Source: Geminisphaera colitermitum TAV2 (lineage in GTDB: Bacteria; Verrucomicrobiota; Verrucomicrobiia; Opitutales; Opitutaceae). Taken from it: a stretch of DNA of 64,000 bases. Both the position numbers and the translations under genes were made by a program. This document shows positions 26,823 to 35,647 of this stretch, one piece after another. The stretch's first letter is position 1. Each line of letters opens with the position of its first letter. Where the stretch lies: positions 26,412 to 90,411 of the forward strand of contig NZ_ABEA03000040.1 in NCBI RefSeq assembly GCF_000171235.2. The letters run 5' to 3'. Under the pieces are notes generated by a model that saw only the letters and a program-made list of their open reading frames with translations, made no database searches and was not told where the DNA came from.

Positions 26823-27956
26823 TTAATAACGGAAGGACAGAGAAACGGAAACAACATTGGCCTTAAAATCGCTCACATCCTGATTAGAATCATTCCATTG
26901 ATAGTTATAGGCCGCGGTAAGGTTGAGATACTGGTTAATTACATACGTGCTGTAGATCGCGAGCACATAAAAATCATCCTTGCGAGCAGTGTTTTGATAG
27001 TCAATACGCTCATAGGAGACCGATGCACCAGCACCCAACTCCGTGGTGAACTGTGTTTGACCTCCCAAGGCGACGCGGAAGTTTTCCGTGCCTCCATTGC
27101 TCGAAGATGTGCCGAAATCATTACTCAAATCCAAGTTAAATTGAGTCTTGGGCGAGTAGGAGTAGGTCAAACCTGCATCGGCACCCACCTGTGATTCATC
27201 ATCAAAGTTACTGTTATCATAGGTCTTCAAATTATAACCGATAGAGAAACGCCCCGCCAGCTTGGGAGTAAACTGACCACGGGATCCCACATTGAAGTAA
27301 TAGGAATCAGAATCAGACCATCCATCGGAAACGGTGTGACGATAACGAACACCAGCACTCAAATCCACCTTGGGAGTAATCCCGTAGTAATAATTAAGAG
27401 GAACCGTGTAATCAGTACTATCCCTGTAACCATAGGAGGAACTCATCCGATAATGCGTATCGGCATAGCTGAAACCAGCTCCCAGTTTACTTTTCTGGGT
27501 CAGGAAATACTCCGCGCCAATACTGGCATTAGTCAGATCGCGGCGCACCAAGGTGTTGGTCTGAACAATGTCACGGCTGTTTTGAAACACCTGACGATAC
27601 CCTGCGTTGCCAGTCACCTTCCAGCGAACACCATCGTAGCTGGTATTGAACAGGATCGTGGTCAGATGAGAATCAATGCCATCCGTATCGAAATACTCCG
27701 TCCACGTCTCGTAGGCACTGAGCGTGCCCTTCCAGAGAGAATTCTTGCCGAAGACGAGCTCCAACCCAGGGGCGGCGTAGAACGAAAAATCGTCCACCTT
27801 ATTCGAATCCGTAAGGAAAACGTTGTCCTCATATTTGAACCCGGTTTGGGCCGTCACGAAAAGCTCGGCGTTGTCCCCGATGGAGAGGAACGGAGCTGCA
27901 GCGAGAGGTAGTGTCAAAAGAGTCGGAATAACAGCGATTCGCGTGAGTTGATTCAT
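26823..27956 (-). CDS. Outer-membrane beta-barrel protein of an exopolysaccharide locus
   Basis: 377 aa, signal peptide ending near PLAAAP. The rest alternates in beta strands (FVTAQTGFKYEDNVFL, VDLSAGVRYRHTVSDGW, VSYERIDYQNTARKDDFYVL) and ends with FRY, the terminal aromatic expected for Bam-dependent barrels. This matches the outer-membrane beta-barrel family often found in PEP-CTERM/exosortase-associated exopolysaccharide clusters. It is separated from the Wza-like gene by about 90 bp with a hairpin. Confidence 0.75.
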   Translation of the reverse strand: MNQLTRIAVIPTLLTLPLAAAPFLSIGDNAELFVTAQTGFKYEDNVFLTDSNKVDDFSFYAAPGLELVFGKNSLWKGTLSAYETWTEYFDTDGIDSHLTTILFNTSYDGVRWKVTGNAGYRQVFQNSRDIVQTNTLVRRDLTNASIGAEYFLTQKSKLGAGFSYADTHYRMSSSYGYRDSTDYTVPLNYYYGITPKVDLSAGVRYRHTVSDGWSDSDSYYFNVGSRGQFTPKLAGRFSIGYNLKTYDNSNFDDESQVGADAGLTYSYSPKTQFNLDLSNDFGTSSSNGGTENFRVALGGQTQFTTELGAGASVSYERIDYQNTARKDDFYVLAIYSTYVINQYLNLTAAYNYQWNDSNQDVSDFKANVVSVSLSFRY

Positions 27957-28005
27957 AGCTGGAATAAGCGTGTAGGTCGCAAATGATTGGTGTCAATGCC
28001 TCTTT

Positions 28006-28908
28006 TCAGGCAGATGGGCTGGTGATGGTAGGATCAGGAGGAGTGATAATTGGAGAACTCCGCACAGGCGGCCGGTCTTGCGACGGCTGGCTATTGCCAT
28101 TATTTTGCGCTGCATTGTTTTGTGCAGTTGTCGCCGTAGCACTGGCCTCGATGGCAGTCGTAGCTGCAGCAGCGGCAGCGGCTTGAGCCGCAGGAGCTGC
28201 GGCGGCGGCATTAATGTCCGCAACGGATGCACCGGTGGCAGTCGAAATAGCAGTTGCGACCGCAGCAGCATCAACACCGCTTTTGCTCTGGGCAACATCG
28301 ACGACGGCACCTGCTATTTCTACGACAGGGACCGATGGCTGGGCACTGCTGACCTGACTGACGATGCTTGCAATCTGCGCAGGAGTTGCGCCCGCAGGAA
28401 GAACAGCTACAACGGCCGCGGCTATGGCCGCACTTTGATCAGCAGGGGCAACAGCAGCCACGGCACCGGCAATGCTAGCACTTTGCGATGAGGGGGCAGC
28501 GGAGGCGACCGCAGCAGCGATGCCGGCGGGACTCGCAGAGGGTGCCGCTTGCGTAACGGCGGCAGCGATGGCGGACGCACTGGCAGATGGGACGGCAGCC
28601 ACAACGTGAGCGGCGATGGAGGCAGCTTGGGAAGGGACAGCGGCGGCAGCAGCGGCGGCGATGGTCGCAGCACTTGCCGGGTTTGCCTGGGCAAGAGCGG
28701 CGGCGATCACTGCGGCATCGGCGGCGTTATTGCTAAAAATGGCGCTCAAAGCATCGGCATTGCCTGAGGACAGCGCCGCTTGCGCGTCGGCTACGGCCTG
28801 GCTGATGGATGAAGATTGTTCGTTGGCTGCAGCGGGAACATCCTGAGCGATGACCGACAATGGCGACAGCGCCAAAGCGGCAAGAAACGTAATCGTTCGT
28901 GCTTTCAT
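28006..28908 (-). CDS. Secreted Ala-rich repeat protein
   Basis: 300 aa from the ATG at 28908 (MKARTITFLAALALSPLSVIAQ signal). Most of the mature part is a degenerate repeat of about 18-20 residues of the type IAAAVxxAxPSxSAxxIAxAV, some ten times, dominated by Ala, Ser, Val and Ile, followed by an Asn/Gln/Pro-rich tail. It is low-complexity and probably helical or fibrous, exported with the neighbouring exopolysaccharide system. I know of no function; a matrix or spacer protein is a guess. It lies 49 bp upstream of the beta-barrel gene on the same strand. Confidence 0.65.
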   Translation of the reverse strand: MKARTITFLAALALSPLSVIAQDVPAAANEQSSSISQAVADAQAALSSGNADALSAIFSNNAADAAVIAAALAQANPASAATIAAAAAAAVPSQAASIAAHVVAAVPSASASAIAAAVTQAAPSASPAGIAAAVASAAPSSQSASIAGAVAAVAPADQSAAIAAAVVAVLPAGATPAQIASIVSQVSSAQPSVPVVEIAGAVVDVAQSKSGVDAAAVATAISTATGASVADINAAAAAPAAQAAAAAAATTAIEASATATTAQNNAAQNNGNSQPSQDRPPVRSSPIITPPDPTITSPSA

Positions 28909-29076
28909 GTGGTAATTTTTATTTTCCTGAGTTCTGATTGGTAGTTCTAACCTGCGCGGCATATCCAGATGCAACCAATCTGCCGGCGCAAGTGCATTTT
29001 TTGCTTTTTCCTCCTCTTGTTAATCAATTGACATAGCAGCCACAGGTCCAAGTTTTTATCTTTTCCCAATAAAACC

Positions 29077-30777
29077 ATGAGCTCCGAACCCGCTAAACCC
29101 CAAGATTTTAAGAAAGCCTCCTCCTCACAGGCCTCCACCCGATCAAACACCTGGCTCCCGTTCCGACTCACCCGTTCAGGGGGAGCGCTCCATCTGCGCA
29201 TCATGTGGAAAAATCTCCTCATCACCCTTGGCGTGCTTCTTGTCCTCGGATGGTTGAGCTTGGCCGGAGCTGCGTATTTATTTATCAAATACAAACGGGA
29301 TTTCGCCGACATCCGTTACACCCAGGTGCTCTTCCTCTTCGTTCCCTCCGTCTATGCCGACTATCAGGTCGCGCGCGGCAACTACATGATCGAACAGGCC
29401 AAGAAGCTCATCAGCGAAGGCGATTACGGAGCCGCCATAGGCAATCTTCGCGTAGGCGTCTCGAAGGCACCCGCCAACCGCGAAGGCCGCCTCTTGCTGG
29501 CGCAATTCCAACTCCTCACCCGCCGCCCCGACAATGCGCAGGCGACACTCCTCGCCGGCATCAATCCCAACCACGTCACGGACGCTGACACCGACTACCT
29601 GAAAACCGTTTTCACCTTCCTGTTCCAACAGCAGCAGGACGACGCCGTCATCGCGCTCACCGACCAACTCCTCAAGGGCAATAAAGACGCCACTCCCACC
29701 AACCGCCTCATCGCTCTCGCCAAAGCCACCGCCGCGTATTACCGCGGCAACTACGATCTCGCGGAGGACGTTCTGGAAACTTACAATCTCAACCACATGC
29801 GCGACGGCGTGCTGCTCAACGCCCGCATCGCCTGGGAGCGCGGCCAGCGCGAACTTGCCCTCGCCACCCTCCGCGAACTCTCCCAGCAGGCTCCAACTGA
29901 CGAGGAGATCTATGGTCAGCTCGTCACCTACCTGCGGGATGCCGGACTCGAATCCGAACTCCGCCAGACCAGCATCCTGCGCCAGCTCGCCTATCCCGAC
30001 CGTCCACGTCCCCGCATCGATCTCCTCTACGTTTACGACAAGGAAAAAAACAACGCCCAAGTCCAGTCCACCATTGACGAAATCTTCCGCGACTTTCCCA
30101 AAAACTCCGAAACCCTGCTCGCCCTCGCTGACTTCGCCGCCAACACCGGACGCCCCGACCTTGCGCGACGGGTTTTTGATCACTGCAAGGCCAATAACCT
30201 CAACTGGGAAGGCGCCGCCCTCATGACCGTCGAAGCCTACGTCGTGGCCAAGGACTACCGCCGGGCACTCGACACCGCGCAGCAACTTCTCACGGAGCAC
30301 CCCGACTGGGGCACCCCGACCCGTTATGCCTCGGTTTTCAACGGCTTGCGAGCCATCGCCAACTACGGCTTGGGCGATGCCGTCCCCGCCCACGGATTCC
30401 TCAAAAACTTCCTCGAACAATCCAACGTCCGCGCCGAAAACCTCGTCGCCGTTTCCAACCGCCTCCAAAGCGTGGGAGCCAAAACCGAGGCCCGCGATGT
30501 TCTCGCTCACGCCACCAAAAGCGACCCCCTCAACCAACCCGCCCTCTCCAGTCTCATCAAACTCGACATCGAACTCGGCCAGACCTCCGACCTCGCCGCC
30601 AACATGCGCAAGCTCCTCACCATGCGCAAACCCTCGCAAGCCCTCCTTCGCAGCGCCTTCGACACCCTCGGCAGCGACCGCTTCCTATTCGCGCCCGACC
30701 AAGCCATCGTCCTCGACGAGATCGCCCGTTACCTGACCCGCAACCGCGACTCCCTCGACGGCAACAGTTCCTCCTGA
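29077..30777 (+). CDS. Membrane-anchored TPR-like protein
   Basis: 566 aa. A short cytoplasmic N-terminus, one transmembrane segment (NLLITLGVLLVLGWLSLAGAAYLFI, about residues 45-69), then helix-turn-helix repeats of the TPR class (EGDYGAAIGNLRVGVSKAPANREGR; FPKNSETLLALADFAANTGRPDLARRVF; LGAKTEARDVL-like units). TPR proteins of this kind often accompany exopolysaccharide and PEP-CTERM systems. It is divergent from the Ala-rich gene, so it may share regulation with the export cluster. Confidence 0.65.
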   Translation: MSSEPAKPQDFKKASSSQASTRSNTWLPFRLTRSGGALHLRIMWKNLLITLGVLLVLGWLSLAGAAYLFIKYKRDFADIRYTQVLFLFVPSVYADYQVARGNYMIEQAKKLISEGDYGAAIGNLRVGVSKAPANREGRLLLAQFQLLTRRPDNAQATLLAGINPNHVTDADTDYLKTVFTFLFQQQQDDAVIALTDQLLKGNKDATPTNRLIALAKATAAYYRGNYDLAEDVLETYNLNHMRDGVLLNARIAWERGQRELALATLRELSQQAPTDEEIYGQLVTYLRDAGLESELRQTSILRQLAYPDRPRPRIDLLYVYDKEKNNAQVQSTIDEIFRDFPKNSETLLALADFAANTGRPDLARRVFDHCKANNLNWEGAALMTVEAYVVAKDYRRALDTAQQLLTEHPDWGTPTRYASVFNGLRAIANYGLGDAVPAHGFLKNFLEQSNVRAENLVAVSNRLQSVGAKTEARDVLAHATKSDPLNQPALSSLIKLDIELGQTSDLAANMRKLLTMRKPSQALLRSAFDTLGSDRFLFAPDQAIVLDEIARYLTRNRDSLDGNSSS

Positions 30778-30806
30778 CGCCGTTCTCTCCGCCGCGCCCT
30801 CCTCGC

Positions 30807-31703
30807 TCACCCACTGCGCAACCCGCGAAGCAGCAACCGCACACCCTCGATGGGCGGCAAAGAAATCGCCTCCAACCCGAAAGGCGAATGCACCCGCAGC
30901 ACCTCCAGCGCCTCCGGGTGCGTCAACACAGGACCGCTCACCCCGCACCGCAATCCCGCCCTCTCCTCCTCCCGGAAAATCCGCTGCGCCACCGACACCG
31001 CCAGCGTCAGCAACTCGCAACACGACTCGCGCACCACCCACCGCGCCGTGTCGTCGCCCTCGCTGGCCAGCCGCAACAAAATCGGCGCCAGCGACGCGAT
31101 CTGCCGGTTTGGCTCCGCATGCTGATAAAAATACCGCTTGATCGCCCCCTCCTCCATCAAGTGGCAGAAATCCCGCACGCACTGCGACAGCCGCGTCGGC
31201 ACCGCCCACCCCTGCAACTCCAGCAACGCCCGCGTCAGCATCCGCCGCCCCAAATCGTAGCCGCTGCCCGCATCCCCCAGACGCCAGCCCAAGCCGCCCG
31301 CGTAATGCACCGCGCCATCGTTCCCGCGCGCCGCCACGAACGACCCCGTCCCCCCGTGCAACACCAACCCCGGCCCGCCACTCGTCGCCAATTCGAGCAC
31401 CGGACGCGAATCGTCATACGTTTCCACGCGCCCCAACCCCTGCAAACCCGCCGCCACATCACGCCAAAACGCCGGCGCCCCCGCCATGCACAACAACGTG
31501 TGCTGCACCGGCAAGTCTGCCCCCGGCCCCTCGACCGTGGTCAACAACGCATCAATCGCCTCATCCAAGATCGCCCGCGCCTGGTCTGCCCCGACCACGT
31601 TTGGGTTGCAGCCACCCGCCACATGCCGCGCCACCACCGTCCCCTCGTCATCGACGAGGATCAACTCCGTCTTGGTACCGCCGCCATCAATGCCGATTTT
31701 CAT
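30807..31703 (-). CDS. BadF/BadG-type sugar kinase (N-acetylglucosamine kinase-like)
   Basis: 298 aa from the ATG at 31703 (MKIGIDGGGTKTELILVDDE), the phosphate-1 loop of the ASKHA fold; the open frame extends upstream without conservation. LVLHGGTGSFVAARG and GWRLGDAGSGYDLGRRML are the other conserved loops of the BcrAD/BadF/N-acetylhexosamine kinase family. It probably phosphorylates an amino sugar with ATP. The DUF5069-gluconokinase gene lies 94 bp upstream on the same strand. Confidence 0.85.
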   Translation of the reverse strand: MKIGIDGGGTKTELILVDDEGTVVARHVAGGCNPNVVGADQARAILDEAIDALLTTVEGPGADLPVQHTLLCMAGAPAFWRDVAAGLQGLGRVETYDDSRPVLELATSGGPGLVLHGGTGSFVAARGNDGAVHYAGGLGWRLGDAGSGYDLGRRMLTRALLELQGWAVPTRLSQCVRDFCHLMEEGAIKRYFYQHAEPNRQIASLAPILLRLASEGDDTARWVVRESCCELLTLAVSVAQRIFREEERAGLRCGVSGPVLTHPEALEVLRVHSPFGLEAISLPPIEGVRLLLRGLRSG

Positions 31704-31797
31704 GCAGGATTGGGTTTGGGATTGGGATTGGGAACAAAAGTTGTGTGACGCCAAATTAGACGCGTGGGGATGATTGCCGCAACGAAAGCCGTTTAAT

Positions 31798-32850
31798 TCA
31801 ACCCAAACCCAGCGCATGCCGGATCGCAACCAACACATCAGGCACTGGCACGCTCGCATCCACGACCACGCCTCCCTTGCCCGGCAACGGTTCCTCCAGC
31901 GTCGCCAGTTGGCTCTCCAGCATCGCCGGCCGCATAAAATGCCCCTCCGACCGCGCGCGCGCCTCCAACCGCTCACGCAACAATTCCGGGCTCCCCTTCA
32001 AATAAACCACCACCACGCCCGGCAGCCCGGCGGACAACGCCACGCGATAACGCTCGCGCAACGCCGAACACGCCAGCACCACGCGACGCCCCCGCGCCAC
32101 TCCCGCCGCGCCATCCGCACTCGCCAGCGCCTCCGTCAACCGCTCGTGCAACGCCTCCAGCCACGGCGCCCGATCCGCGTCCGACAACGGCTCGCCCGCG
32201 GACATCTTTGCAATGTTTACCGCCGGGTGAAAATCATCCGCATCCCAAAACTCCCACTCCCCCCCCCCCTCCCCCCGCACCGTCCCCTGCGCCCCTCCCA
32301 ACTCCGCAGCCAGCGCCGCGCCCACCGTGGATTTACCGCAACCCGCCACGCCCATCAAAATGACCCCGCGAATTGCCCCCGGTGCATTCCACGCACGCGA
32401 CACCTCCGGATCACGCCCCTCGTCAAAATCGAGATAATCGAACATCGTCTCGATCGGTTTGTCCCCCAGCCCCGACTCACGCGCCCGCTGCCGCACCACC
32501 GTTGTCAGATCGTCCCGCCATCCGCGTTTCTCCATAAACCCATTCCACACCTCGCAATCCTCGTCCGACCGCCTTGCGCCCTGCTCGTGACACCACGCCA
32601 GCAACGCCTCATCCGTCTCCGGCTTGGCATCCGCGGCCAGCGCCCGCGCCTTTAGGTCCGCATACGAGACGCCGAGGAACCGGCAGCACCGCGCATCAAA
32701 AAGCCCCGGCCTCGCATCACCCAAGTTCCCCCAATACTCCTCTGGCAAACGCCCCGCCGCATGCAAACGGATCTTGTCGATCATGCGGCCAAAATACACG
32801 AGACGGCCAACTTTATGGTAAGGGCTGCGGAGTCCGGCAACGATAGGCAT
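31798..32850 (-). CDS. DUF5069 domain fused to gluconokinase
   Basis: 350 aa from the ATG at 32850 (MPIVAGLRSPYHKVG). Residues 1-160 match DUF5069 (GRLVYFGRMIDKIRLHAAGR; EEYWGNLG; FDARCCRFLGVSY; WNGFMEKRGWRDD; ETMFDYLDFDEGR). Residues about 172-350 are a GntK-type gluconokinase: P-loop GVAGCGKSTV, FWDADDFHP, IAKMSAGEPLSDADR, ACSALRERYR, RSEGHFMRPAMLESQ. It makes 6-phosphogluconate from gluconate and ATP. A C11 tract on the + strand (32259-32269) gives the Gly-rich insert near residue 195. The function of DUF5069 is unknown; the fusion points to sugar-acid or hexose metabolism. Confidence 0.85.
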   Translation of the reverse strand: MPIVAGLRSPYHKVGRLVYFGRMIDKIRLHAAGRLPEEYWGNLGDARPGLFDARCCRFLGVSYADLKARALAADAKPETDEALLAWCHEQGARRSDEDCEVWNGFMEKRGWRDDLTTVVRQRARESGLGDKPIETMFDYLDFDEGRDPEVSRAWNAPGAIRGVILMGVAGCGKSTVGAALAAELGGAQGTVRGEGGGEWEFWDADDFHPAVNIAKMSAGEPLSDADRAPWLEALHERLTEALASADGAAGVARGRRVVLACSALRERYRVALSAGLPGVVVVYLKGSPELLRERLEARARSEGHFMRPAMLESQLATLEEPLPGKGGVVVDASVPVPDVLVAIRHALGLG

Positions 32851-32987
32851 ACGCCCGCAACCCCTAGCCAACTCCACCGCCGCATCGACTCAAAACATCT
32901 ACTGACGTTACGCAGGAGGCGACGAAGTGAATGTCATACCCTTTCCCATTCAAAAAATACCTCACGCGGATTTCTGTACCCTTGGAG

Positions 32988-34343
32988 GGCGGGTCTCCCG
33001 ACCTATACGCGCTAACATGTTGTCTTTACATGGGAGGAGGAAACGGGTAGATAGGTGGGATGAAAAAGACATGGATGACGGAAGAGTGGGGGCTGGTGAA
33101 GGGGCTGCTGCCGGAAGGGTGGGAGGTGGCGGCCAGGGAGCAAGGAGCGTTCAAGCAGGCCAAGGGGATAAGAACGGCGGAGGAGTTGCTCAGGCTGATA
33201 TTGATGCACGCTGGGAGCGGGCTGTCGTTGAGGCATGCGGTGGCGAGGGGGGCGGCGGCAGGGTTGCCGGAGGTCTCGGATGTGGCGTTGCTCAAGAGGC
33301 TGAGGAACGCGGAGGGTTGGCTGAGGTGGATGAGCGTAAGGTTGCTTGAGCAGCAGGCCGGACAGCCGAGGTGGTCGAGATTGCCGGAAGGGTGGACGGC
33401 GGTGGCGGTGGACAGCACGACCATAGAGGAATCCGGAGCAAGCGGAACGGACTGGAGACTGCATTATGCGATCGGACTGCCCAGCCTGTTTTGCGAACAG
33501 GCCGAACTGACCGACAACAAGGGGGGCGAAAGTCTGTGCCGTTACAAGGTGCGCAAGGGGGATTTGTTTTTGGGCGACCGGAATTTTTGCCGAGCCCCGC
33601 AGATCAGGCATGTGATGGATCATCAGGGGGCGGTCCTGTTACGCTGGCACAGCACCAGTCTGCCCTTGTTTGACCAGCAGGGGCATGCGCTGGACGTTCC
33701 CGCATGGCTGGCCCAGTTGCGTTCCCGTCAGTGCTCCGAACTGCCCGTCTTCCTCAAGGACGGCACCGCCTTGCGCCTGTGCGCCCTTCGCGTCAGCCCA
33801 CAGGCCGCCCAACGCGAACGAGCCAAAATCAGGCTCAGCGCCAAAAAAAACGGCCGCAAACCCTCCTGCCAGTGCCTGTGCATGGCTGATTACATTGTCG
33901 TTGTCACTTCCCTGCCCTCCTCTTGCCTGGACTCCCGCGGCATCCTCCAACTCTACCGCCTGCGCTGGCAGATCGAACTGGCTTTCAAACGCCTCAAATC
34001 ACTCCTGAACACTGGCCACGTCCCAAAAAAAGACCCCCTCAGCTCCCGCTCATGGCTCCAAGCCAAATTACTCACCTGCTTGCTCATCGAAAAATCCCTC
34101 CTCCAATCAGAGGTTTTTTCCCCCTGGGGATTCATCCTCCCTGACTAACTCCAGATGGACTGAGTTTGTCTTCGCTCGCGATTGTCTCCTCTCTTGTCTG
34201 GCCATCCCTCTCTCCCTAAGCCTCTTCCTTCTCTGCGGCCATCGCCTACGCGGTTCCCTCGGCTACCCTCCTCGCAAGCGCATCCCCCACCGTATCCTCA
34301 TCAAATCTTAACATGTTAGCGCTTATAGGTCGGGAGACCCGCC
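32988..34343. mobile_element. IS4-family insertion sequence
   Basis: About 1,356 bp bounded by imperfect inverted repeats of 34 bp: 32988-33021 begins GGCGGGTCTCCCGACCTATA and 34310-34343 is its reverse complement with one mismatch. It carries a single intact transposase. I could not identify a target duplication with confidence. Confidence 0.85.
33060..34148 (+). CDS. IS4-family transposase
   Basis: 362 aa. The DDE triad appears as Asp118 (AVAVDSTT), Asp173 (LGDRNF) and Glu306 within YRLRWQIELAFKRLKS, which is the IS4 Y-(2)-R-(3)-E-(6)-K signature. The N-terminal part (GIRTAEELLRLILMH, SLRHAVARG) matches the usual DNA-binding region. It appears full length and intact, so the element may be active. 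About 160 bp of non-coding sequence lie between its stop and the right inverted repeat. Confidence 0.9.
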   Translation: MKKTWMTEEWGLVKGLLPEGWEVAAREQGAFKQAKGIRTAEELLRLILMHAGSGLSLRHAVARGAAAGLPEVSDVALLKRLRNAEGWLRWMSVRLLEQQAGQPRWSRLPEGWTAVAVDSTTIEESGASGTDWRLHYAIGLPSLFCEQAELTDNKGGESLCRYKVRKGDLFLGDRNFCRAPQIRHVMDHQGAVLLRWHSTSLPLFDQQGHALDVPAWLAQLRSRQCSELPVFLKDGTALRLCALRVSPQAAQRERAKIRLSAKKNGRKPSCQCLCMADYIVVVTSLPSSCLDSRGILQLYRLRWQIELAFKRLKSLLNTGHVPKKDPLSSRSWLQAKLLTCLLIEKSLLQSEVFSPWGFILPD

Positions 34344-34453
34344 AGACGCGGCCTCAGCCGCGCCCATCCGGAAAGACGGCGTCGCCGTGCTCCGCGTGAG
34401 TTTCATCAACTGAGAACTTGCCCCGGCGACCTGGATGCCGATGTTGAGCCACC

Positions 34454-34795
34454 ATGCGCGGAAGCTCCCACAAGCCGACCGACAAGACCTCGCGATTCAC
34501 CCGAATCGTCGGCATTCTCGCATCCGCGCTCGTCCTCTGGCTCCTCGCCGCGCAAGTCACCCCCGGCCTCCATCGTCTCGCCTGCGGACACGTTCACCCC
34601 GGCGCCACCTTCCCCGCGCACACCTGCGTCATCACCGATTTTTCGCAAGGCCAGGGACACGCCCAGCCCACACCCGTTTTTGTCGCTCCCGTGCCGATCG
34701 AAGCCGGACGCGTCGCTCCCTCCCAGCCGCTCACGCCCGGCGTGAACGAGGCGCATCGCCTGCCCCCCGCCTGCGGCCCGCCCGGAAAAAATTAA
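34454..34795 (+). CDS. Small membrane or exported protein, unknown
   Basis: 113 aa. A single hydrophobic segment (IVGILASALVLWLLAAQV) is followed by a short periplasmic-looking region with Cys and His (LACGHVHPG, AHTCVITDF) that could bind a metal. It begins the group of genes that reads into the ABC transporter at 34919, with a 123-bp gap containing an A+T-rich inverted repeat. I do not recognise the family. Confidence 0.5.
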   Translation: MRGSSHKPTDKTSRFTRIVGILASALVLWLLAAQVTPGLHRLACGHVHPGATFPAHTCVITDFSQGQGHAQPTPVFVAPVPIEAGRVAPSQPLTPGVNEAHRLPPACGPPGKN

Positions 34796-34881
34796 GAATT
34801 AAAAAATAAGAATTAAGAAAACGGACTCCGGCTGCCTTCTGGCGGCTTGTACTTCTTAATTTTTAATTCCTAATTCTTAAT
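34792..34881. repeat. A+T-rich inverted repeat
   Basis: Arms made of TTAAGAATTAAAAA / TTTTTAATTCCTAATTCTTAA-type sequence (about 34792-34817 and 34853-34881) surround a GC-rich centre. It overlaps the stop of the small gene and precedes a C12 tract (34887-34898); it may attenuate transcription into the ABC genes. Confidence 0.6.
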
Positions 34882-34918
34882 TCCCTCCCCCCCCCCCCAT
34901 TCGACCACGTAACTCTTC

Positions 34919-35647
34919 ATGTCTTTACATATAAAAAATCTCAAAAAAACCTTCGTCTCGCCCGACGGCGAACGGCGCGTCGCCATCATAGACGTGCCCG
35001 CCTTCACGCTCGACGCAGGCCGCCAACTCGCCCTTCGCGGCGAGAGCGGTTCGGGGAAAACCACCTTTCTCCACCTCATCGCCGGCATCCTCTCCGCCGA
35101 CGAAGGCTCCATCCTCCACGACGGGCACGACATCGCCGCTCTCAGCGAATCCGCCCGCGACCGACTCCGCGCCACCTCGCTGGGTTACATCTTCCAGACC
35201 TTCAACCTCCTCCAAGGCTGCACCTGTCTGGAAAACGTCGTGCTCGGCATGAGTTTCGGCGATGCGCCGCCCGATCGCTCCCGCGCCACCTCGCTCCTCC
35301 AACGTGTGGGGCTCGGCGACCGGCTGCACCACCTGCCGCGCCAGCTCTCGACCGGGCAACAGCAACGCGTGGCCATCGCCCGCGCGCTCGCCAACCGCCC
35401 CCGCCTCGTCCTCGCCGACGAGCCCACCGGCAACCTTGATCACGCCAACGCCCGCGAAGCCCTCGCCCTCATCCGCGAGACCTGCCGTGAAGCCGGCGCC
35501 GCGCTCCTTCTCGTCAGTCACGATGAGGAAGTGTTGCGCGCCTTCGGTCCCGACGTGCAGGACTTCGCCGTGCTCAACAAAACCACCGCCGCCGCAGGAT
35601 CAGGCGCGTGGGGAACCGCGGAAGGGGGCGCGTCATGCGTATCATGA
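34919..35647 (+). CDS. ABC transporter ATP-binding protein (LolD/MacB type)
   Basis: 242 aa. Walker [11 protein letters not shown]-loop [11 protein letters not shown], signature LSTGQQQR, Walker B LVLADEP, and SHDEE for the switch. It belongs to the subfamily that energises FtsX-like permeases. The stop overlaps the ATG of the permease gene (ATGA at 35644), showing translational coupling. Confidence 0.9.
   Translation: MSLHIKNLKKTFVSPDGERRVAIIDVPAFTLDAGRQLALRGESGSGKTTFLHLIAGILSADEGSILHDGHDIAALSESARDRLRATSLGYIFQTFNLLQGCTCLENVVLGMSFGDAPPDRSRATSLLQRVGLGDRLHHLPRQLSTGQQQRVAIARALANRPRLVLADEPTGNLDHANAREALALIRETCREAGAALLLVSHDEEVLRAFGPDVQDFAVLNKTTAAAGSGAWGTAEGGASCVS

Noticed and set aside
29278..30639. 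Open frame of 453 codons opposite the TPR gene
   Set aside because: No recognisable domain and complementary composition to the TPR protein on the + strand.
34354..34756. Minus-strand open frames opposite the small membrane gene
   Set aside because: No motifs; the + strand frame has a convincing membrane segment and fits the operon direction, although its own confidence is modest.
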